A DNA stretch of 64,000 nucleotides from Methylobacterium pseudosasicola (GCF_900114535.1 NZ_FOTK01000013.1:1-64000); one strand, 5' to 3'; counted from the first letter of the stretch, positions 35,321 through 44,771 are shown. Notes: generated from the sequence alone by a model not told the origin. Translations and numbers: made by a program.

Positions 35321-36846
35321 GCGTTCTCCTGCGGGCGGTGCTGGCCCTCGTTCTCCTGCTCTGCGGGCGCGCCTGGGCCGAGGCGCCGGTGCGGCAGGTG
35401 TTCCTGGTGCAGGATTCCGGGTGGATGGAGCCGTTCCTCACCGCCGAGGGCTCGCAGTTCCGGCCTCTGGTCGAGGCCCTGGTCGCGGCGGCCCGGGTCC
35501 CGGGGGGCGAGATCGCCGTGGCGACCTTCGACCAGGACGGGCAGGTCCCGGGCCGGCCCTCGCCGCGTATCCTGTACGAGGGCGCCTACGAGGCCGCTCG
35601 GGTCCGGGCGGCGATCGCCTCGATCGACCTGCCGCGCAAGGCCGGCAGCGCCGCCTATGCGGATGCCGACTTCAACGGCGCGCTGCTCGGCGCGATCCGC
35701 ACCGGCCTGCGCGGCCGGGACGGGGTGATCTGGATGGTCACCAACAACAAGAACAGCCCGGGCAACAGCGCCGAGGTCGAGCGCAACACCGCCGCTTTCT
35801 ACGTGGCGCTTCGCGAGTCCGACGCGATCAGCCGGATCGTCGCCTACCCGGTGCGGATGCCCCTGAAAGGCCGCAACTTTTCCGAAGGCGGCTTCGTCAT
35901 CTACGGCATCGGCTACGGCGCGGCCGGCGACCGGGCCCTCGAAGCCGCCGTCACCGCGCCGGGACTGACGGCCCTGTTCAGCCATCCGCCCGTGAGCCTG
36001 AAGCCGGTTCTGGCCGGCGGCCTGACCCTGCGCTTCGACCGTATCGACACCGGCGGGTTGCAGGCCGGCCTGGAGAACGGCGTGCTGGTGGTAAGCGGGG
36101 CGGACGCCACCGCCGGCACCGCCCTGCGGCTCACCGCCCATCTGCACAACGGCCTCTATCCGCAACGGGTCGCCGCCGCGCGGCTGGCCCTGAGCTGGAG
36201 CGAGGTCGGCACCGAGGCCGGGCTGGCGCAGGCGGCGGTCTCGCCCGCGGAGATCACCGACCTGGCACCCCAGGCCGAGAGCGGCCCGCTCGCCGTGGTG
36301 CTGACCCTGCCGCCGATCCCGCGCCCCGCCGGCCTGGCCGGCCTGCTCTCCGACGGGCGCACCGTGGATGGGACGCTCACCCTGCGGCTGGCGGACTTGC
36401 GCCTAGCGCTGGATCCGGCCTTCCTGGACCGGGTGCGGCCGATCTTCGGCAGCGGATTGTTGTCCGGAGACCAGATGGGTGGGGCGGCTGGGGATGCGCG
36501 TGCGGTGGAGGGCCGGCTGCCCGGCCTGTTCCGCGACTATCGCGGCGTCTCGGAAGCCTCGGTGAGCCTGCCGGTGCGGATCGAGGCGGCGTTCTCGCCG
36601 TGGCCGCTGATCGCCGCCGCCTCCGGCGCCCTGGCGCTCGCCGGCGCGGCCGGTCTCGGGGCCCTCGCGCTCGCCCGGGCGCGGGTCCAGACCGTGATGC
36701 TCGGCACCGTCCCGAAGCGGGTCAGCCTGCGCCCCTACCGCACCCAGACCCTGCGCGCCCCCGACGGCAGCCGCTGGCAGGTGCGGGCGGGCCTGTGGGG
36801 GCCGGCCTGCGCCACCCGCCTTCAGGAGCCCGGACCCGGCGCATGA
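35317..36846 (+). CDS. Membrane-anchored protein with degenerate VWA-like domain
   Basis: This is a 509-residue protein with a signal peptide (residues 1-21). A VWA-like N-terminal domain (25-220) and a beta-rich region follow. One membrane helix (about 428-455, PLIAAASGALALAGAAGLGALAL) leads to a short cytoplasmic tail. The VWA metal site is altered: the usual DxSGSM reads VQDSGWM (31-37), lacking the first Asp and the third Ser, and the later TDG reads VTNNKNSPG (141-149). Metal-dependent adhesion is therefore doubtful. It overlaps both neighbours by 4 bp and probably anchors the complex with the large tubulin-like protein. Confidence 0.78.
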   Translation: MSVLLRAVLALVLLLCGRAWAEAPVRQVFLVQDSGWMEPFLTAEGSQFRPLVEALVAAARVPGGEIAVATFDQDGQVPGRPSPRILYEGAYEAARVRAAIASIDLPRKAGSAAYADADFNGALLGAIRTGLRGRDGVIWMVTNNKNSPGNSAEVERNTAAFYVALRESDAISRIVAYPVRMPLKGRNFSEGGFVIYGIGYGAAGDRALEAAVTAPGLTALFSHPPVSLKPVLAGGLTLRFDRIDTGGLQAGLENGVLVVSGADATAGTALRLTAHLHNGLYPQRVAAARLALSWSEVGTEAGLAQAAVSPAEITDLAPQAESGPLAVVLTLPPIPRPAGLAGLLSDGRTVDGTLTLRLADLRLALDPAFLDRVRPIFGSGLLSGDQMGGAAGDARAVEGRLPGLFRDYRGVSEASVSLPVRIEAAFSPWPLIAAASGALALAGAAGLGALALARARVQTVMLGTVPKRVSLRPYRTQTLRAPDGSRWQVRAGLWGPACATRLQEPGPGA

Positions 36847-37325
36847 TTTTTTTGTATGTTGACCGCGTTGGACCGCCTGGAATCGTCCGCGTCCAGGCCC
36901 GGACCGGGCAGGATTTCACCATTCCGGCCCCGCAGAATCCGAGCCCGCAGGCGGAGCCGCTGCCGACGCCGCCCGCCCAATCCACCACCGCCGCGAATCC
37001 GTTCAGCACCCTCGAACGGGGGCCGACCACCACGGAACTCGCGCTGGGCGCGGCCGCCCTGGTGGTGCTGGCGGTGCTGTTCCTGTTCGTCCGCCAGGGG
37101 GTGCGCGCCCACCTGATCAACCGCCGCGCCACGCTCGACGCCGCCGACGGCGCCAGCTGGATGCTGTTCTCGGCGTTGATGCTCACTGCCGCGATCCTGG
37201 TGAGCGCCACGGTCGGCCGGCTCTGGCAGGCCTGGGCCGGGCTGGCGGCCGGCTTCGCCCTCTGCCTCGTGCTGTTCGGCGCCGCCCTGGCGCTGTTCCT
37301 GCGCGCACCCGACCGGAGGCGCTGA
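36843..37325 (+). CDS. Small three-helix membrane protein of the tubulin-like operon
   Basis: This is a 160-residue protein. A short strand-rich start and a proline/glutamine-rich linker (about 30-55) precede three hydrophobic helices (about 65-88, 105-128 and 132-153). It has no recognised domain. The ATG overlaps the VWA-like gene stop (ATGA), and the tubulin-like gene begins 4 bp after its stop. It is the natural candidate for a membrane dock of the cytoplasmic tubulin-like protein. Confidence 0.78.
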   Translation: MIFLYVDRVGPPGIVRVQARTGQDFTIPAPQNPSPQAEPLPTPPAQSTTAANPFSTLERGPTTTELALGAAALVVLAVLFLFVRQGVRAHLINRRATLDAADGASWMLFSALMLTAAILVSATVGRLWQAWAGLAAGFALCLVLFGAALALFLRAPDRRR

Positions 37326-37329
37326 GATC

Positions 37330-40300
37330 ATGGCTGACGCCCGGCCCGCCGAGACCGAGACACTCCTGAAAATCCGCCCCACCGTGTTCGTGGCGCTCGG
37401 CGGCACCGGCATGGAGGTGCTGCTGCGCCTGCGCCGCCGCATCCTCCAGGCCGACTGGAACGGGACACGGATCAGCGCCCTCGACCAGTTTCCGGCCGCG
37501 TCCTTCCTGTATTTCGACACCGACACCCTGGAGGCCCGCGAGGCCGGCCGGGCGGCGGCCACCGACGCGCTCTCGGCCAAGGTCGCGTTCCGCGAGGGCG
37601 AGACCCTGCAGAAAGCGGTCAACTTCGCCCGCTACCAGGCCGAGCGGCGCAGCTACCCGCATATCGATTCCTGGCTCCCGGCCCGGGACCTGTCGCGCAT
37701 CGACGCCTCGAAGGGCGCCGGCCAGATCCGGGCCATCGCGCGGCTGCTGTTCTTCGACGAGGTCCGCAACTTCCAGGACCGGCTCACCGCCAAGGCCGGC
37801 GCGGTGCTGGCCAACGTCTCGAACGAGGCGCAGCTGCGCGCGCTCGGCCTCGACACCTCCACGGACCTGCGCGTCGTCGTAGTGGCGTCGGTGGCTGGCG
37901 GCACCGGCTCCGGGGCGGTGATCGATGCCGGCTACGCGATCTCCTCGCTCGAGACGCCCAAGCGCCCGGACGCCGTCGATCTCTTCCTCGTCCTGCCCTC
38001 GGGCTATGTCGGCGCCAACAAGGACCGGGTCTTCGCCAACGGCGTCGCGACCCTGTCCGAGCTCGAATACGCCATGCGCGGCAATCCCGAGCCGCCCTAT
38101 GTCGAGAGCTGGGGCGATCACGCCCGGGTTGCCCGCGGGGTCGAGCGGCCGTTCAGCGACATCTACCTGTTCGACACCCAGAACCTCGCCGACCAGCGCA
38201 CCGGCGCGATCGGCGACCTCTACGACATGATGGCCGACGTGCTGTTCGAGGATTTCGGCAATTCCGAATTCTCCGGCCGCAAGCGCTCGACCGGCGTCAA
38301 CCAGACCCAGCACAAGATGCGCAAATGGGCGCCCCCGAGCCCGGACCAAGCCGGCCGCGCCGCCCTGTTTTCCTTGAACTACTCGGCGCTCGGCCAGGCC
38401 GTGCTCGCCACCCGCGGCAGCCTCGAATTCGAGGAACACGCCGCCCGGGCCGGTCTCGGCATGGTCGAAGCGTTCTTCGGCGTCGCCCGGGGGCAGGGCG
38501 AGCGGCACATCCCCACGGTGGAGGAGCGCGACCGCTTCGCCGCCGACCGCCTCGCCCTGCGCTTCTCCGCCTTCGAGGCCTTCCCGAAGGTGCTGCGCCC
38601 GGCGCCCCCCGGCATTCCCGAATACGACCTCGTCGGCACGCTGCTGCAGCGGGCGGACGGCTCGTCGATCCAGGAATCGGTGGCGCTCGGCGTCGAGGAG
38701 GCGGTGGACGCGATCAAGACCGAGATCGCGAGCCCCCGGGACTGGGCCCCGAACCTGCGCAAAGAGGCCGAGCGCCTGCGCGACGACATCCTGGGCCGCA
38801 CCGGCTCGGGCGCCGCCTACGGTCCCCGCGGCGCCGAGGTGCTGGATGTCCGCGCCAAACTCGAGGTGGCCTGGCTCTCCGACAGGGACGGCGCGCTGCC
38901 GGCCGCCCTCTACCGCCTGCTCGACGATCAGGAGCGCGGCGGCCTCGATTATGCCCGGGCGCTGATCGAGGGCGTGAAGGAGCTGATCGAGGCCGATGGC
39001 GGCGCGCTCGCCCGTCTCACCGCCGCCGCCGACACCTATGCGCGGCTCGCCGACGAGATGCTCGCCGAGCATTTTTCCGCCTCGCTCAGCCGGCTCGACC
39101 AGGTCCGCCCCGGCCTGATTTTCTCCCATCGCCGCGACGCCGAGCGCTACCTGGAGCAGGCAAGGGAGGATCTGCGCGGCTCCTGCGTCCTGCGCATCCG
39201 CTCGGTGGCCGCCCGCGAGGCGGCCGAGCTGCTGCGCCGGGTCTCGGCCAGGCTGGGCACCCGGACCGGGCGCGACCCCGAGACCGGCGCCGCCCGCTAC
39301 GACGGTCTGCTCGGCGCCCTGAACCAAGGCCACGAGGATGTCGGCCGGCTGATGCGTGAGCTGCGCCTCGACATCGCCGAGATCCGCAACGCCATCGAGC
39401 GCCCCTCGGGCGGCACCTTCCTGGTCCTGCCCTCGGGCGACCTGCCCGATAAGATCGCGGTCGCTCCGGCCGAGCAGCTCGCTTGGGCGCGCGAGGCGTT
39501 CCGGGCCTATGGCGGCTCGCGGGCGATCTTCGCGCTGCTGCGCGAGGAGGAGACCCGGGCCGACCTGCTCAACGCCGTGCGCGACATGGCCCGGCGCCGG
39601 CTCGGGCCGCACCGCGCCCGCATCCCCTCGGCGCTCGATGCGCTCCGCGAATTGCCGCCCACCCGGCAGCGCCAGACTCTGGAGCTGATGCTCCTGCGCT
39701 GCATGCCGTGGATCTACGCGCGGTTCGATGCCTTCAGCCCGGGCGGCGACCAGTTCAAGACGATCCTGGCGGTGGAGGGCTCGCGCGCCTTCCAGGCCGA
39801 GTTCGGCCCGATCCTGCGGGCGAGCCTGCCGCCGGTGCTCGGTGCCGGGGAGATCGGCTTCCTGGAATCGAGCCAGCGCGGCCGCATCGTCTGCTATTGC
39901 GAGCTGTCCGGTGTGCCGCTCGACGTGCTCGGCCCCCTGCGGCGCGACTGGCGCAACGCCTACGCCCAGGAGCTCGACCGCCTCGACGCGATCCCGCTCC
40001 ACAACCACAAGGACTATCTGCGCTTCCCCGACCCGGTCGCCCCCTCGGCCGAGGAATCGGACGCCCTGCGCGAGACCCTGTCGCTGTTCCTGCGGGCGGT
40101 CTGCCTCGGCCTGCTCCAGCGCGCCCCCGAGACCGGCCTGTGGCGCTTCGCCTTCGAGCCCGGCGACTGGCGCAGCGTCGGTTCGGAGCGGACCCTGCGG
40201 CGCAAGCTGTTCGACCGGGTCCAGCGCGCGGCGATCGCGGCCCAGCTCGCCGAGGCGGAGGCGGCCCTGTCGCCGGTCCAGAACCTCGCGATGGCGGCCC

Positions 40301-40881
40301 TGTTCGCCTGGACTGCCAAGCGCGCCTACGCCCCCCGGCGCGAGACAGTGAATTTCGACGCTGAGGCCAGGGTCGGCGGCGTCGGCCACGCGGTGGCGGA
40401 CGCGCTCAGCCGACGCTGGCGCCAGGGTGCCGTCGAGGCCGGCGGCCTGCCGGGCGATCCGGATCGCCTGTTCGATGCGCTGCTGGCCCAGATCGAGGCC
40501 TGGACCAAGCCGATCCCCGGCAGCCTCGCCGACGTGCCCGCCGAGGAGGCCAACCGCGACCCGTCCGACCCGCCGGCCCTGCGCGCCGTAGACAAGCGCG
40601 TGATCGATCCCGCTTCCTTCACCACCGAGGCCCTGCTCCGCCTCGCCAACCCGGCCGCCCCGGCCCCGCCGCCACCGCCGCCGGCCGCTCTCTTTTACGT
40701 CTATCGCGACACGGTCGAAGGCCCGTTTTCGCTCGCCGACCTCGTGGCCCAGGCCCGCGCCGGCACCCTGAGCGCGGCCATCCAGATCCACCCGCAGGGC
40801 GGAGCCTGGATCGCCGCCGGCGACCACCCGGCGCTGGCCCCGCTGCTGGCGCCACCGCCTCCGCCGCCGCCGGCTCGCTGA
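37330..40881 (+). CDS. Tubulin/FtsZ-superfamily protein (Tubulin_2-like) with C-terminal GYF_2-like domain
   Basis: This 1183-residue cytoplasmic protein has an N-terminal GTPase-type Rossmann region. It shows VFVALGGTGMEVLLRL (residues 19-34), a FDTDT strand (62-66) and the tubulin signature AGGTGSG (189-195). The order matches the FtsZ-tubulin superfamily, most like the Pfam Tubulin_2 group. About 800 helical residues of unknown function follow. The last 60 residues (FYVYRDTVEGPFSLADLVAQ, later GGAWIAAGDHP, then a proline run) resemble a GYF_2 domain, which binds proline-rich peptides. The role is unknown. Comparative genomics has linked related families to VWA proteins and membrane remodelling, and the operon here fits. 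Confidence 0.85.
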   Translation: MADARPAETETLLKIRPTVFVALGGTGMEVLLRLRRRILQADWNGTRISALDQFPAASFLYFDTDTLEAREAGRAAATDALSAKVAFREGETLQKAVNFARYQAERRSYPHIDSWLPARDLSRIDASKGAGQIRAIARLLFFDEVRNFQDRLTAKAGAVLANVSNEAQLRALGLDTSTDLRVVVVASVAGGTGSGAVIDAGYAISSLETPKRPDAVDLFLVLPSGYVGANKDRVFANGVATLSELEYAMRGNPEPPYVESWGDHARVARGVERPFSDIYLFDTQNLADQRTGAIGDLYDMMADVLFEDFGNSEFSGRKRSTGVNQTQHKMRKWAPPSPDQAGRAALFSLNYSALGQAVLATRGSLEFEEHAARAGLGMVEAFFGVARGQGERHIPTVEERDRFAADRLALRFSAFEAFPKVLRPAPPGIPEYDLVGTLLQRADGSSIQESVALGVEEAVDAIKTEIASPRDWAPNLRKEAERLRDDILGRTGSGAAYGPRGAEVLDVRAKLEVAWLSDRDGALPAALYRLLDDQERGGLDYARALIEGVKELIEADGGALARLTAAADTYARLADEMLAEHFSASLSRLDQVRPGLIFSHRRDAERYLEQAREDLRGSCVLRIRSVAAREAAELLRRVSARLGTRTGRDPETGAARYDGLLGALNQGHEDVGRLMRELRLDIAEIRNAIERPSGGTFLVLPSGDLPDKIAVAPAEQLAWAREAFRAYGGSRAIFALLREEETRADLLNAVRDMARRRLGPHRARIPSALDALRELPPTRQRQTLELMLLRCMPWIYARFDAFSPGGDQFKTILAVEGSRAFQAEFGPILRASLPPVLGAGEIGFLESSQRGRIVCYCELSGVPLDVLGPLRRDWRNAYAQELDRLDAIPLHNHKDYLRFPDPVAPSAEESDALRETLSLFLRAVCLGLLQRAPETGLWRFAFEPGDWRSVGSERTLRRKLFDRVQRAAIAAQLAEAEAALSPVQNLAMAALFAWTAKRAYAPRRETVNFDAEARVGGVGHAVADALSRRWRQGAVEAGGLPGDPDRLFDALLAQIEAWTKPIPGSLADVPAEEANRDPSDPPALRAVDKRVIDPASFTTEALLRLANPAAPAPPPPPPAALFYVYRDTVEGPFSLADLVAQARAGTLSAAIQIHPQGGAWIAAGDHPALAPLLAPPPPPPPAR

Positions 40882-40930
40882 GGCTGCGCTCGGCTGACGA
40901 TGGTGGCCGACGGCTTTCCGCCAGCCACAC

Positions 40931-41022
40931 CGTCATTGCGAGCGTAGCGAAGCAACCCAGTGTGGCGCCACATCTTGAGATCGCGCGCTGCCCTGGGTTG
41001 CTTCGCTACGCTCGCAATGACG
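40931..41022. repeat. Perfect 30-bp inverted repeat between convergent genes
   Basis: The arms at 40931-40960 and 40993-41022 are exact reverse complements, beginning CGTCATTGCGAGCGTAGCG, with a 32-bp loop. It is a widespread alphaproteobacterial dispersed repeat. It lies between the tubulin-like gene stop (50 bp away) and the stop of the minus-strand gene (10 bp away), so it can act as a bidirectional terminator. Confidence 0.9.
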
Positions 41023-41032
41023 GGAGAGGTGC

Positions 41033-41956
41033 TCAGTCACGCATCGCCAAAACCTGCGCCCGCGCCGCCCGAATCGCCGAGCGGGCGAAGCGGCCGTTCG
41101 CCAACGTCGGATCCGGCTCGCCGCCGGCCAGCACCATGCGCCGGAGCGCGGTGAGCGCCGGGTCGCCCCAGGCGTCGAGCAGGCGCCCGAAGGCGGCGTG
41201 GCGGGCGGCGTCGAAGCCGGCCCGGCGGCCGGACACGTCCTTGGCCGGGTGGGCCGGATGCAGGGCCGCGCAGGGTACGAGGCCGGGCGGGATCGGGGCG
41301 GTCGCGGCATGGGTCCGGCCGAGGCGCAGGAGCTTTGGCAGGATGTGGCTGTGCGGCCCGGGGGCGCCGACACCGCCTTCGGGCGGGATCGGCGTGTACA
41401 CCTCGATCCGGCCGAAGCGAGCCAGGAACACCCGGTGGGGGCTCGCCGCGACGAGCAGGGGCCCGATCGGATTGCCGGGGGCCAAGATCGGCCGGCCGGC
41501 CGCGGCCCGCAGATCATCGATCAAGCCGGGATCGGCCACCCGGACGCAGGCATCGACCGCCCGGAGCCCAAGGCCGAGATCGAACAGGATCGCGCCGCGA
41601 TCCTGCGTCCGCGCAGCTGCTGCGTCCGGCCCAAGCTCGGTCAGCACGTCGCGCCGGCCCATGGCGCAGGCCGCGTCCGGCAGGCACAGGGCGACCGCTT
41701 GGCTCCAGCCGCCCGTGAAGCCGGTCTCGTAGGCAAAAGGCACCAGCTCCGGCGTTGCGGCGAGCATGATCGCGCCGCACGGAGTCGATAGGCCGATCTC
41801 GCCATTCTCGCGGAACGCCACCGGCTCGGCCGGGTCCCGGGAGAAGGCGGCCACCGCCCCGTAGGCGCCGAGGCTCCAGGCGCAGGCCGGGTCGGCGAGG
41901 TAGTCGCGCAGCAGGGACACCACCGATCCGCCCGTCATCGACGTCCCATAAGCCAA
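41033..41956 (-). CDS. Hypothetical protein
   Basis: This 307-residue soluble protein has no signal peptide. It has mixed strand-helix content with several cysteines and histidines but no recognised catalytic motif. Visible segments include GEIGLSTPCGAIMLAATPEL and LGRTHAATAPIPPGLVPC. The start is ATG at 41956; a Met six residues later is possible. It converges with the tubulin-like operon and is separate from the rhamnose genes. I do not recognise the family. Confidence 0.7.
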   Translation of the reverse strand: MAYGTSMTGGSVVSLLRDYLADPACAWSLGAYGAVAAFSRDPAEPVAFRENGEIGLSTPCGAIMLAATPELVPFAYETGFTGGWSQAVALCLPDAACAMGRRDVLTELGPDAAAARTQDRGAILFDLGLGLRAVDACVRVADPGLIDDLRAAAGRPILAPGNPIGPLLVAASPHRVFLARFGRIEVYTPIPPEGGVGAPGPHSHILPKLLRLGRTHAATAPIPPGLVPCAALHPAHPAKDVSGRRAGFDAARHAAFGRLLDAWGDPALTALRRMVLAGGEPDPTLANGRFARSAIRAARAQVLAMRD

Positions 41957-42128
41957 GCCCCATCCTTGCGAAAACCGCGCGGAGGACTATCCCCGCAGGC
42001 AGCACGCCTTGACACGGCCGGCGAATGACCGGAAGTCGCGGGTCGATCATCGAGGTTGTTCTCGGCGCGGCGGGCGCGATGCCCGGGACGACCGGGGCGG
42101 AGATATCCGCGGGGAGGGACGCGCTGGC

Positions 42129-42680
42129 ATGGATGTGATCGATACCGAGATTCCGGACGTGAAGCGCATCAAGCTGAAGCGCTTCGGCGACAGCCGCGGC
42201 TGGTTCTCCGAGACCTTCCGGGCCGATACGATGGCCCGGGCCGGGATCACCACGCCGTTCGTGCAGGACAACCAATCCTTCTCGGCCCCGCAGGGCACGA
42301 TCCGCGGCCTGCATTTCCAGATCGCCCCGCAAGCCCAGGCCAAGCTGATCCGCGTGCTCCAGGGCGCGATCCTCGACGTGGCGGTGGATATCCGCAGCGG
42401 CTCTCCGACCTTCGGCAAGTACGTGGCCGTGACGCTCGACGCCGAGAACGGCGAGCAGCTCTACATCCCGCACGGCTTCGCCCACGGCTTCTGCACCCTG
42501 ACGCCGGACGTCATGGTCGCCTACAAGGTCGACGCCTATTACAGCCCCGCGCACGACCGGGCCTTGGCCTGGGACGATCCCGAGATCGGGATCCCGTGGC
42601 CGGTCTCCGGCGAGGCCGCGATCCTCTCCGACAAGGACCGCCGCGCGCCGAAGCTCGCCGCGCTCGGCCAAATGTTCTGA
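42129..42680 (+). CDS. rfbC: dTDP-4-dehydrorhamnose 3,5-epimerase
   Basis: This 183-residue RmlC-type cupin enzyme converts dTDP-4-keto-6-deoxyglucose to dTDP-4-keto-rhamnose. Family motifs are FVQDNQSFSAPQGTIRGLHFQ with the catalytic His region, QGAILDVAVDIR, YIPHGFAHGFCTL and the C-terminal ...GIPWPV. It starts the rhamnose gene set. Start ATG at 42129 is preceded by GGGGAGGG. Confidence 0.96.
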   Translation: MDVIDTEIPDVKRIKLKRFGDSRGWFSETFRADTMARAGITTPFVQDNQSFSAPQGTIRGLHFQIAPQAQAKLIRVLQGAILDVAVDIRSGSPTFGKYVAVTLDAENGEQLYIPHGFAHGFCTLTPDVMVAYKVDAYYSPAHDRALAWDDPEIGIPWPVSGEAAILSDKDRRAPKLAALGQMF

Positions 42681-42816
42681 ACAGCGTTCTGAAGCGATGT
42701 TTCCGGCCGCCAAGCGGCCGGGCCGTATTTTCGTCACGCCGGACGGTCTTTAGCTGCCGGCAACCCATGTCTTTCAGACCATGTCTTTACGCGAACGATC
42801 CGAGGGGGGACACGCC

Positions 42817-43866
42817 ATGCGCATTCTGGTGACCGGAGGCTGCGGCTTCATCGGCTCGGCGCTGGTGCTGCATCTCGTCAACGATCTCGGCCACGAGGTC
42901 TGCACCCTCGACGCGATGACCTACGCGGCCAACCCGATTTCCCTGGCGTCCCTGGCCGATAACCCGCGCCACCGCCTCGTCGAGGCCGATATCTGCGACC
43001 GCGCCGCCGTGCAGGCCGCCATCGCCGACTTCAAGCCGCAGGCGGTGATGCATCTGGCCGCCGAGAGCCATGTCGACCGCTCGATCACCGATCCGGGCGC
43101 GTTCGTGCGCACCAACGTCATCGGTACCCAGACCATGCTGGACGGGGCCCGCGCGCACTACGAGGCCCTGCCGGAGGCGGACAAGAAAACCTTCCGGTTC
43201 CTGCACGTCTCGACCGACGAGGTCTACGGCTCGCTGCCCCCCGGGGCGTTCTTCACCGAGGAGAGCCGCTACGATCCGCGCTCGCCGTACTCGGCCTCGA
43301 AGGCCGCCTCCGACCACCTGGCGCGAGCCTGGCACGAGACCTACGGGCTGCCGGTGCTGGTAACCAATTGCTCGAACAATTACGGACCGCGGCACTTCCC
43401 GGAAAAACTGATCCCGCTGATGATCCTCAATGCCCTCGAGGGCAAGAAGCTGCCGGTCTACGGCGACGGACTGAACGAGCGCGACTGGATCCATGTCGAG
43501 GACCACGCCAAGGGCCTGGTCGCCGTGCTGGAGCGCGGGCGGGTCGGGAACACCTACCTGCTCGGCGGCCGGGCGGTACGCAACAACCTCGCGGTGGTGA
43601 AGGCCCTGTGCGCGGCCTTCGACCGGCTGCGGCCGGAGAACGGCCCCCACGAGCAGCTGATCAGCTTCGTCACCGACCGGCCCGGCCATGACCGGCGCTA
43701 CGCCATCGACTGCACCAAGGCCGAGACCGAGCTCGGCTGGCGGCCGCAGAAGACCTTCGAGCAGGCGCTGGAGGAGACCGTGGCCTGGTACCTCGACAAC
43801 GAGAGCTGGTGGCGCCCGATCCGCGAGGGCCGCTACACGGGCGAGCGCCTGGGGCTGACCCACTGA
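42817..43866 (+). CDS. rfbB: dTDP-glucose 4,6-dehydratase
   Basis: This is a 349-residue short-chain dehydrogenase-type enzyme and the second step of dTDP-L-rhamnose synthesis. NAD-binding TGGCGFIGSA is at residues 7-16, AAESHVDRS follows, and the catalytic YSASK comes before NNYGPRHFPEKL. Start ATG at 42817 is preceded by GAGGGGGGAC. Its stop overlaps rfbD (TGATG). A 136-bp gap with a GC-rich hairpin separates it from rfbC. Confidence 0.97.
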   Translation: MRILVTGGCGFIGSALVLHLVNDLGHEVCTLDAMTYAANPISLASLADNPRHRLVEADICDRAAVQAAIADFKPQAVMHLAAESHVDRSITDPGAFVRTNVIGTQTMLDGARAHYEALPEADKKTFRFLHVSTDEVYGSLPPGAFFTEESRYDPRSPYSASKAASDHLARAWHETYGLPVLVTNCSNNYGPRHFPEKLIPLMILNALEGKKLPVYGDGLNERDWIHVEDHAKGLVAVLERGRVGNTYLLGGRAVRNNLAVVKALCAAFDRLRPENGPHEQLISFVTDRPGHDRRYAIDCTKAETELGWRPQKTFEQALEETVAWYLDNESWWRPIREGRYTGERLGLTH

Positions 43867-44771
43867 TGGACATCCTGGTCCTCGGCGGTGCCGGACAGGT
43901 CGGCACCGAGCTGCAGGCCCTGGCCTGGCCCGCCGGCGTCTCGGTGCACGCGCCGAGCCGGGCGGAGCTCGACATCACCGATACGGGCGCCGTCGCCCGG
44001 ACCCTGGACGCACGGGACTACCGGGCGGTAATCAACACCGCCGCCTACACCGCCGTGGACAAGGCCGAATCCGACGTGGTCGAGGCCTGGCGCCTCAACG
44101 CCCTCGCCCCGGCGATCCTGGCCGCCGCGACGGCCGCGAAAAACATCCCGCTCGTGCACGTCTCGACCGACTACGTCTTCGCCGGCACCAAGCCCGAGGG
44201 GGCCTATGCCCCGGACGAGCCGATCGACCCGCAGAGCGTCTACGGCGCCAGCAAGGCCGCGGGCGAGCTCGCCGTGCGCAGTGCCAACCCGCGCCACGCG
44301 ATCGTGCGCACCGCCTGGGTGGTGAGCCCGCACCGGGGCAACTTCGTCAAGACGATGCTGCGGCTCGCCGGCGAGCGCGACGCCCTGACGGTGGTGAACG
44401 ACCAGCACGGCTGCCCGACCTCCGCCTCCGACCTTGCTGCCGCGCTCGCGGCGATCGCCCAACGGCTCGCCGAGGACCCGGCCGCGCCCACCGGCACGTT
44501 CCATTGCGTCAATGCCGGCGCCACAACCTGGCACGGCTTCGCCGAGGCGATCGTGGCGGGCGCCGCCCGGCGAGGCGGCCGGTCGATCCCCGTCAACGGC
44601 ATCCCGACCTCCGCCTATCCGACACCGGCCCGGCGGCCGGCCAATTCGCGCCTGTCCACCGACAGCCTGACCGCGGCCTACGGCATCGCGCCCCGGCCCT
44701 GGCAGGCGGCGCTCGACGACATCCTGGACCGGCTCGTCGGGCCGGTCTCAGAGGGAGCTTCCAAGCCATGA
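43866..44771 (+). CDS. rfbD: dTDP-4-dehydrorhamnose reductase
   Basis: This is a 301-residue NADPH enzyme and the last step to dTDP-L-rhamnose. Nucleotide-binding GGAGQVG is near the start, then INTAAYTAVDKAESD, STDYVFAG, catalytic YGASK and RTAWV. The start shares one base with the rfbB stop and the stop overlaps the rfbA start by 4 bp (ATGA). Confidence 0.96.
   Translation: MDILVLGGAGQVGTELQALAWPAGVSVHAPSRAELDITDTGAVARTLDARDYRAVINTAAYTAVDKAESDVVEAWRLNALAPAILAAATAAKNIPLVHVSTDYVFAGTKPEGAYAPDEPIDPQSVYGASKAAGELAVRSANPRHAIVRTAWVVSPHRGNFVKTMLRLAGERDALTVVNDQHGCPTSASDLAAALAAIAQRLAEDPAAPTGTFHCVNAGATTWHGFAEAIVAGAARRGGRSIPVNGIPTSAYPTPARRPANSRLSTDSLTAAYGIAPRPWQAALDDILDRLVGPVSEGASKP

Noticed and set aside
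37183..40827. 1214-codon open frame on the minus strand opposite the tubulin-like gene
   Set aside because: Antisense shadow of a gene with recognisable motifs; the product is low-complexity and matches nothing I know.
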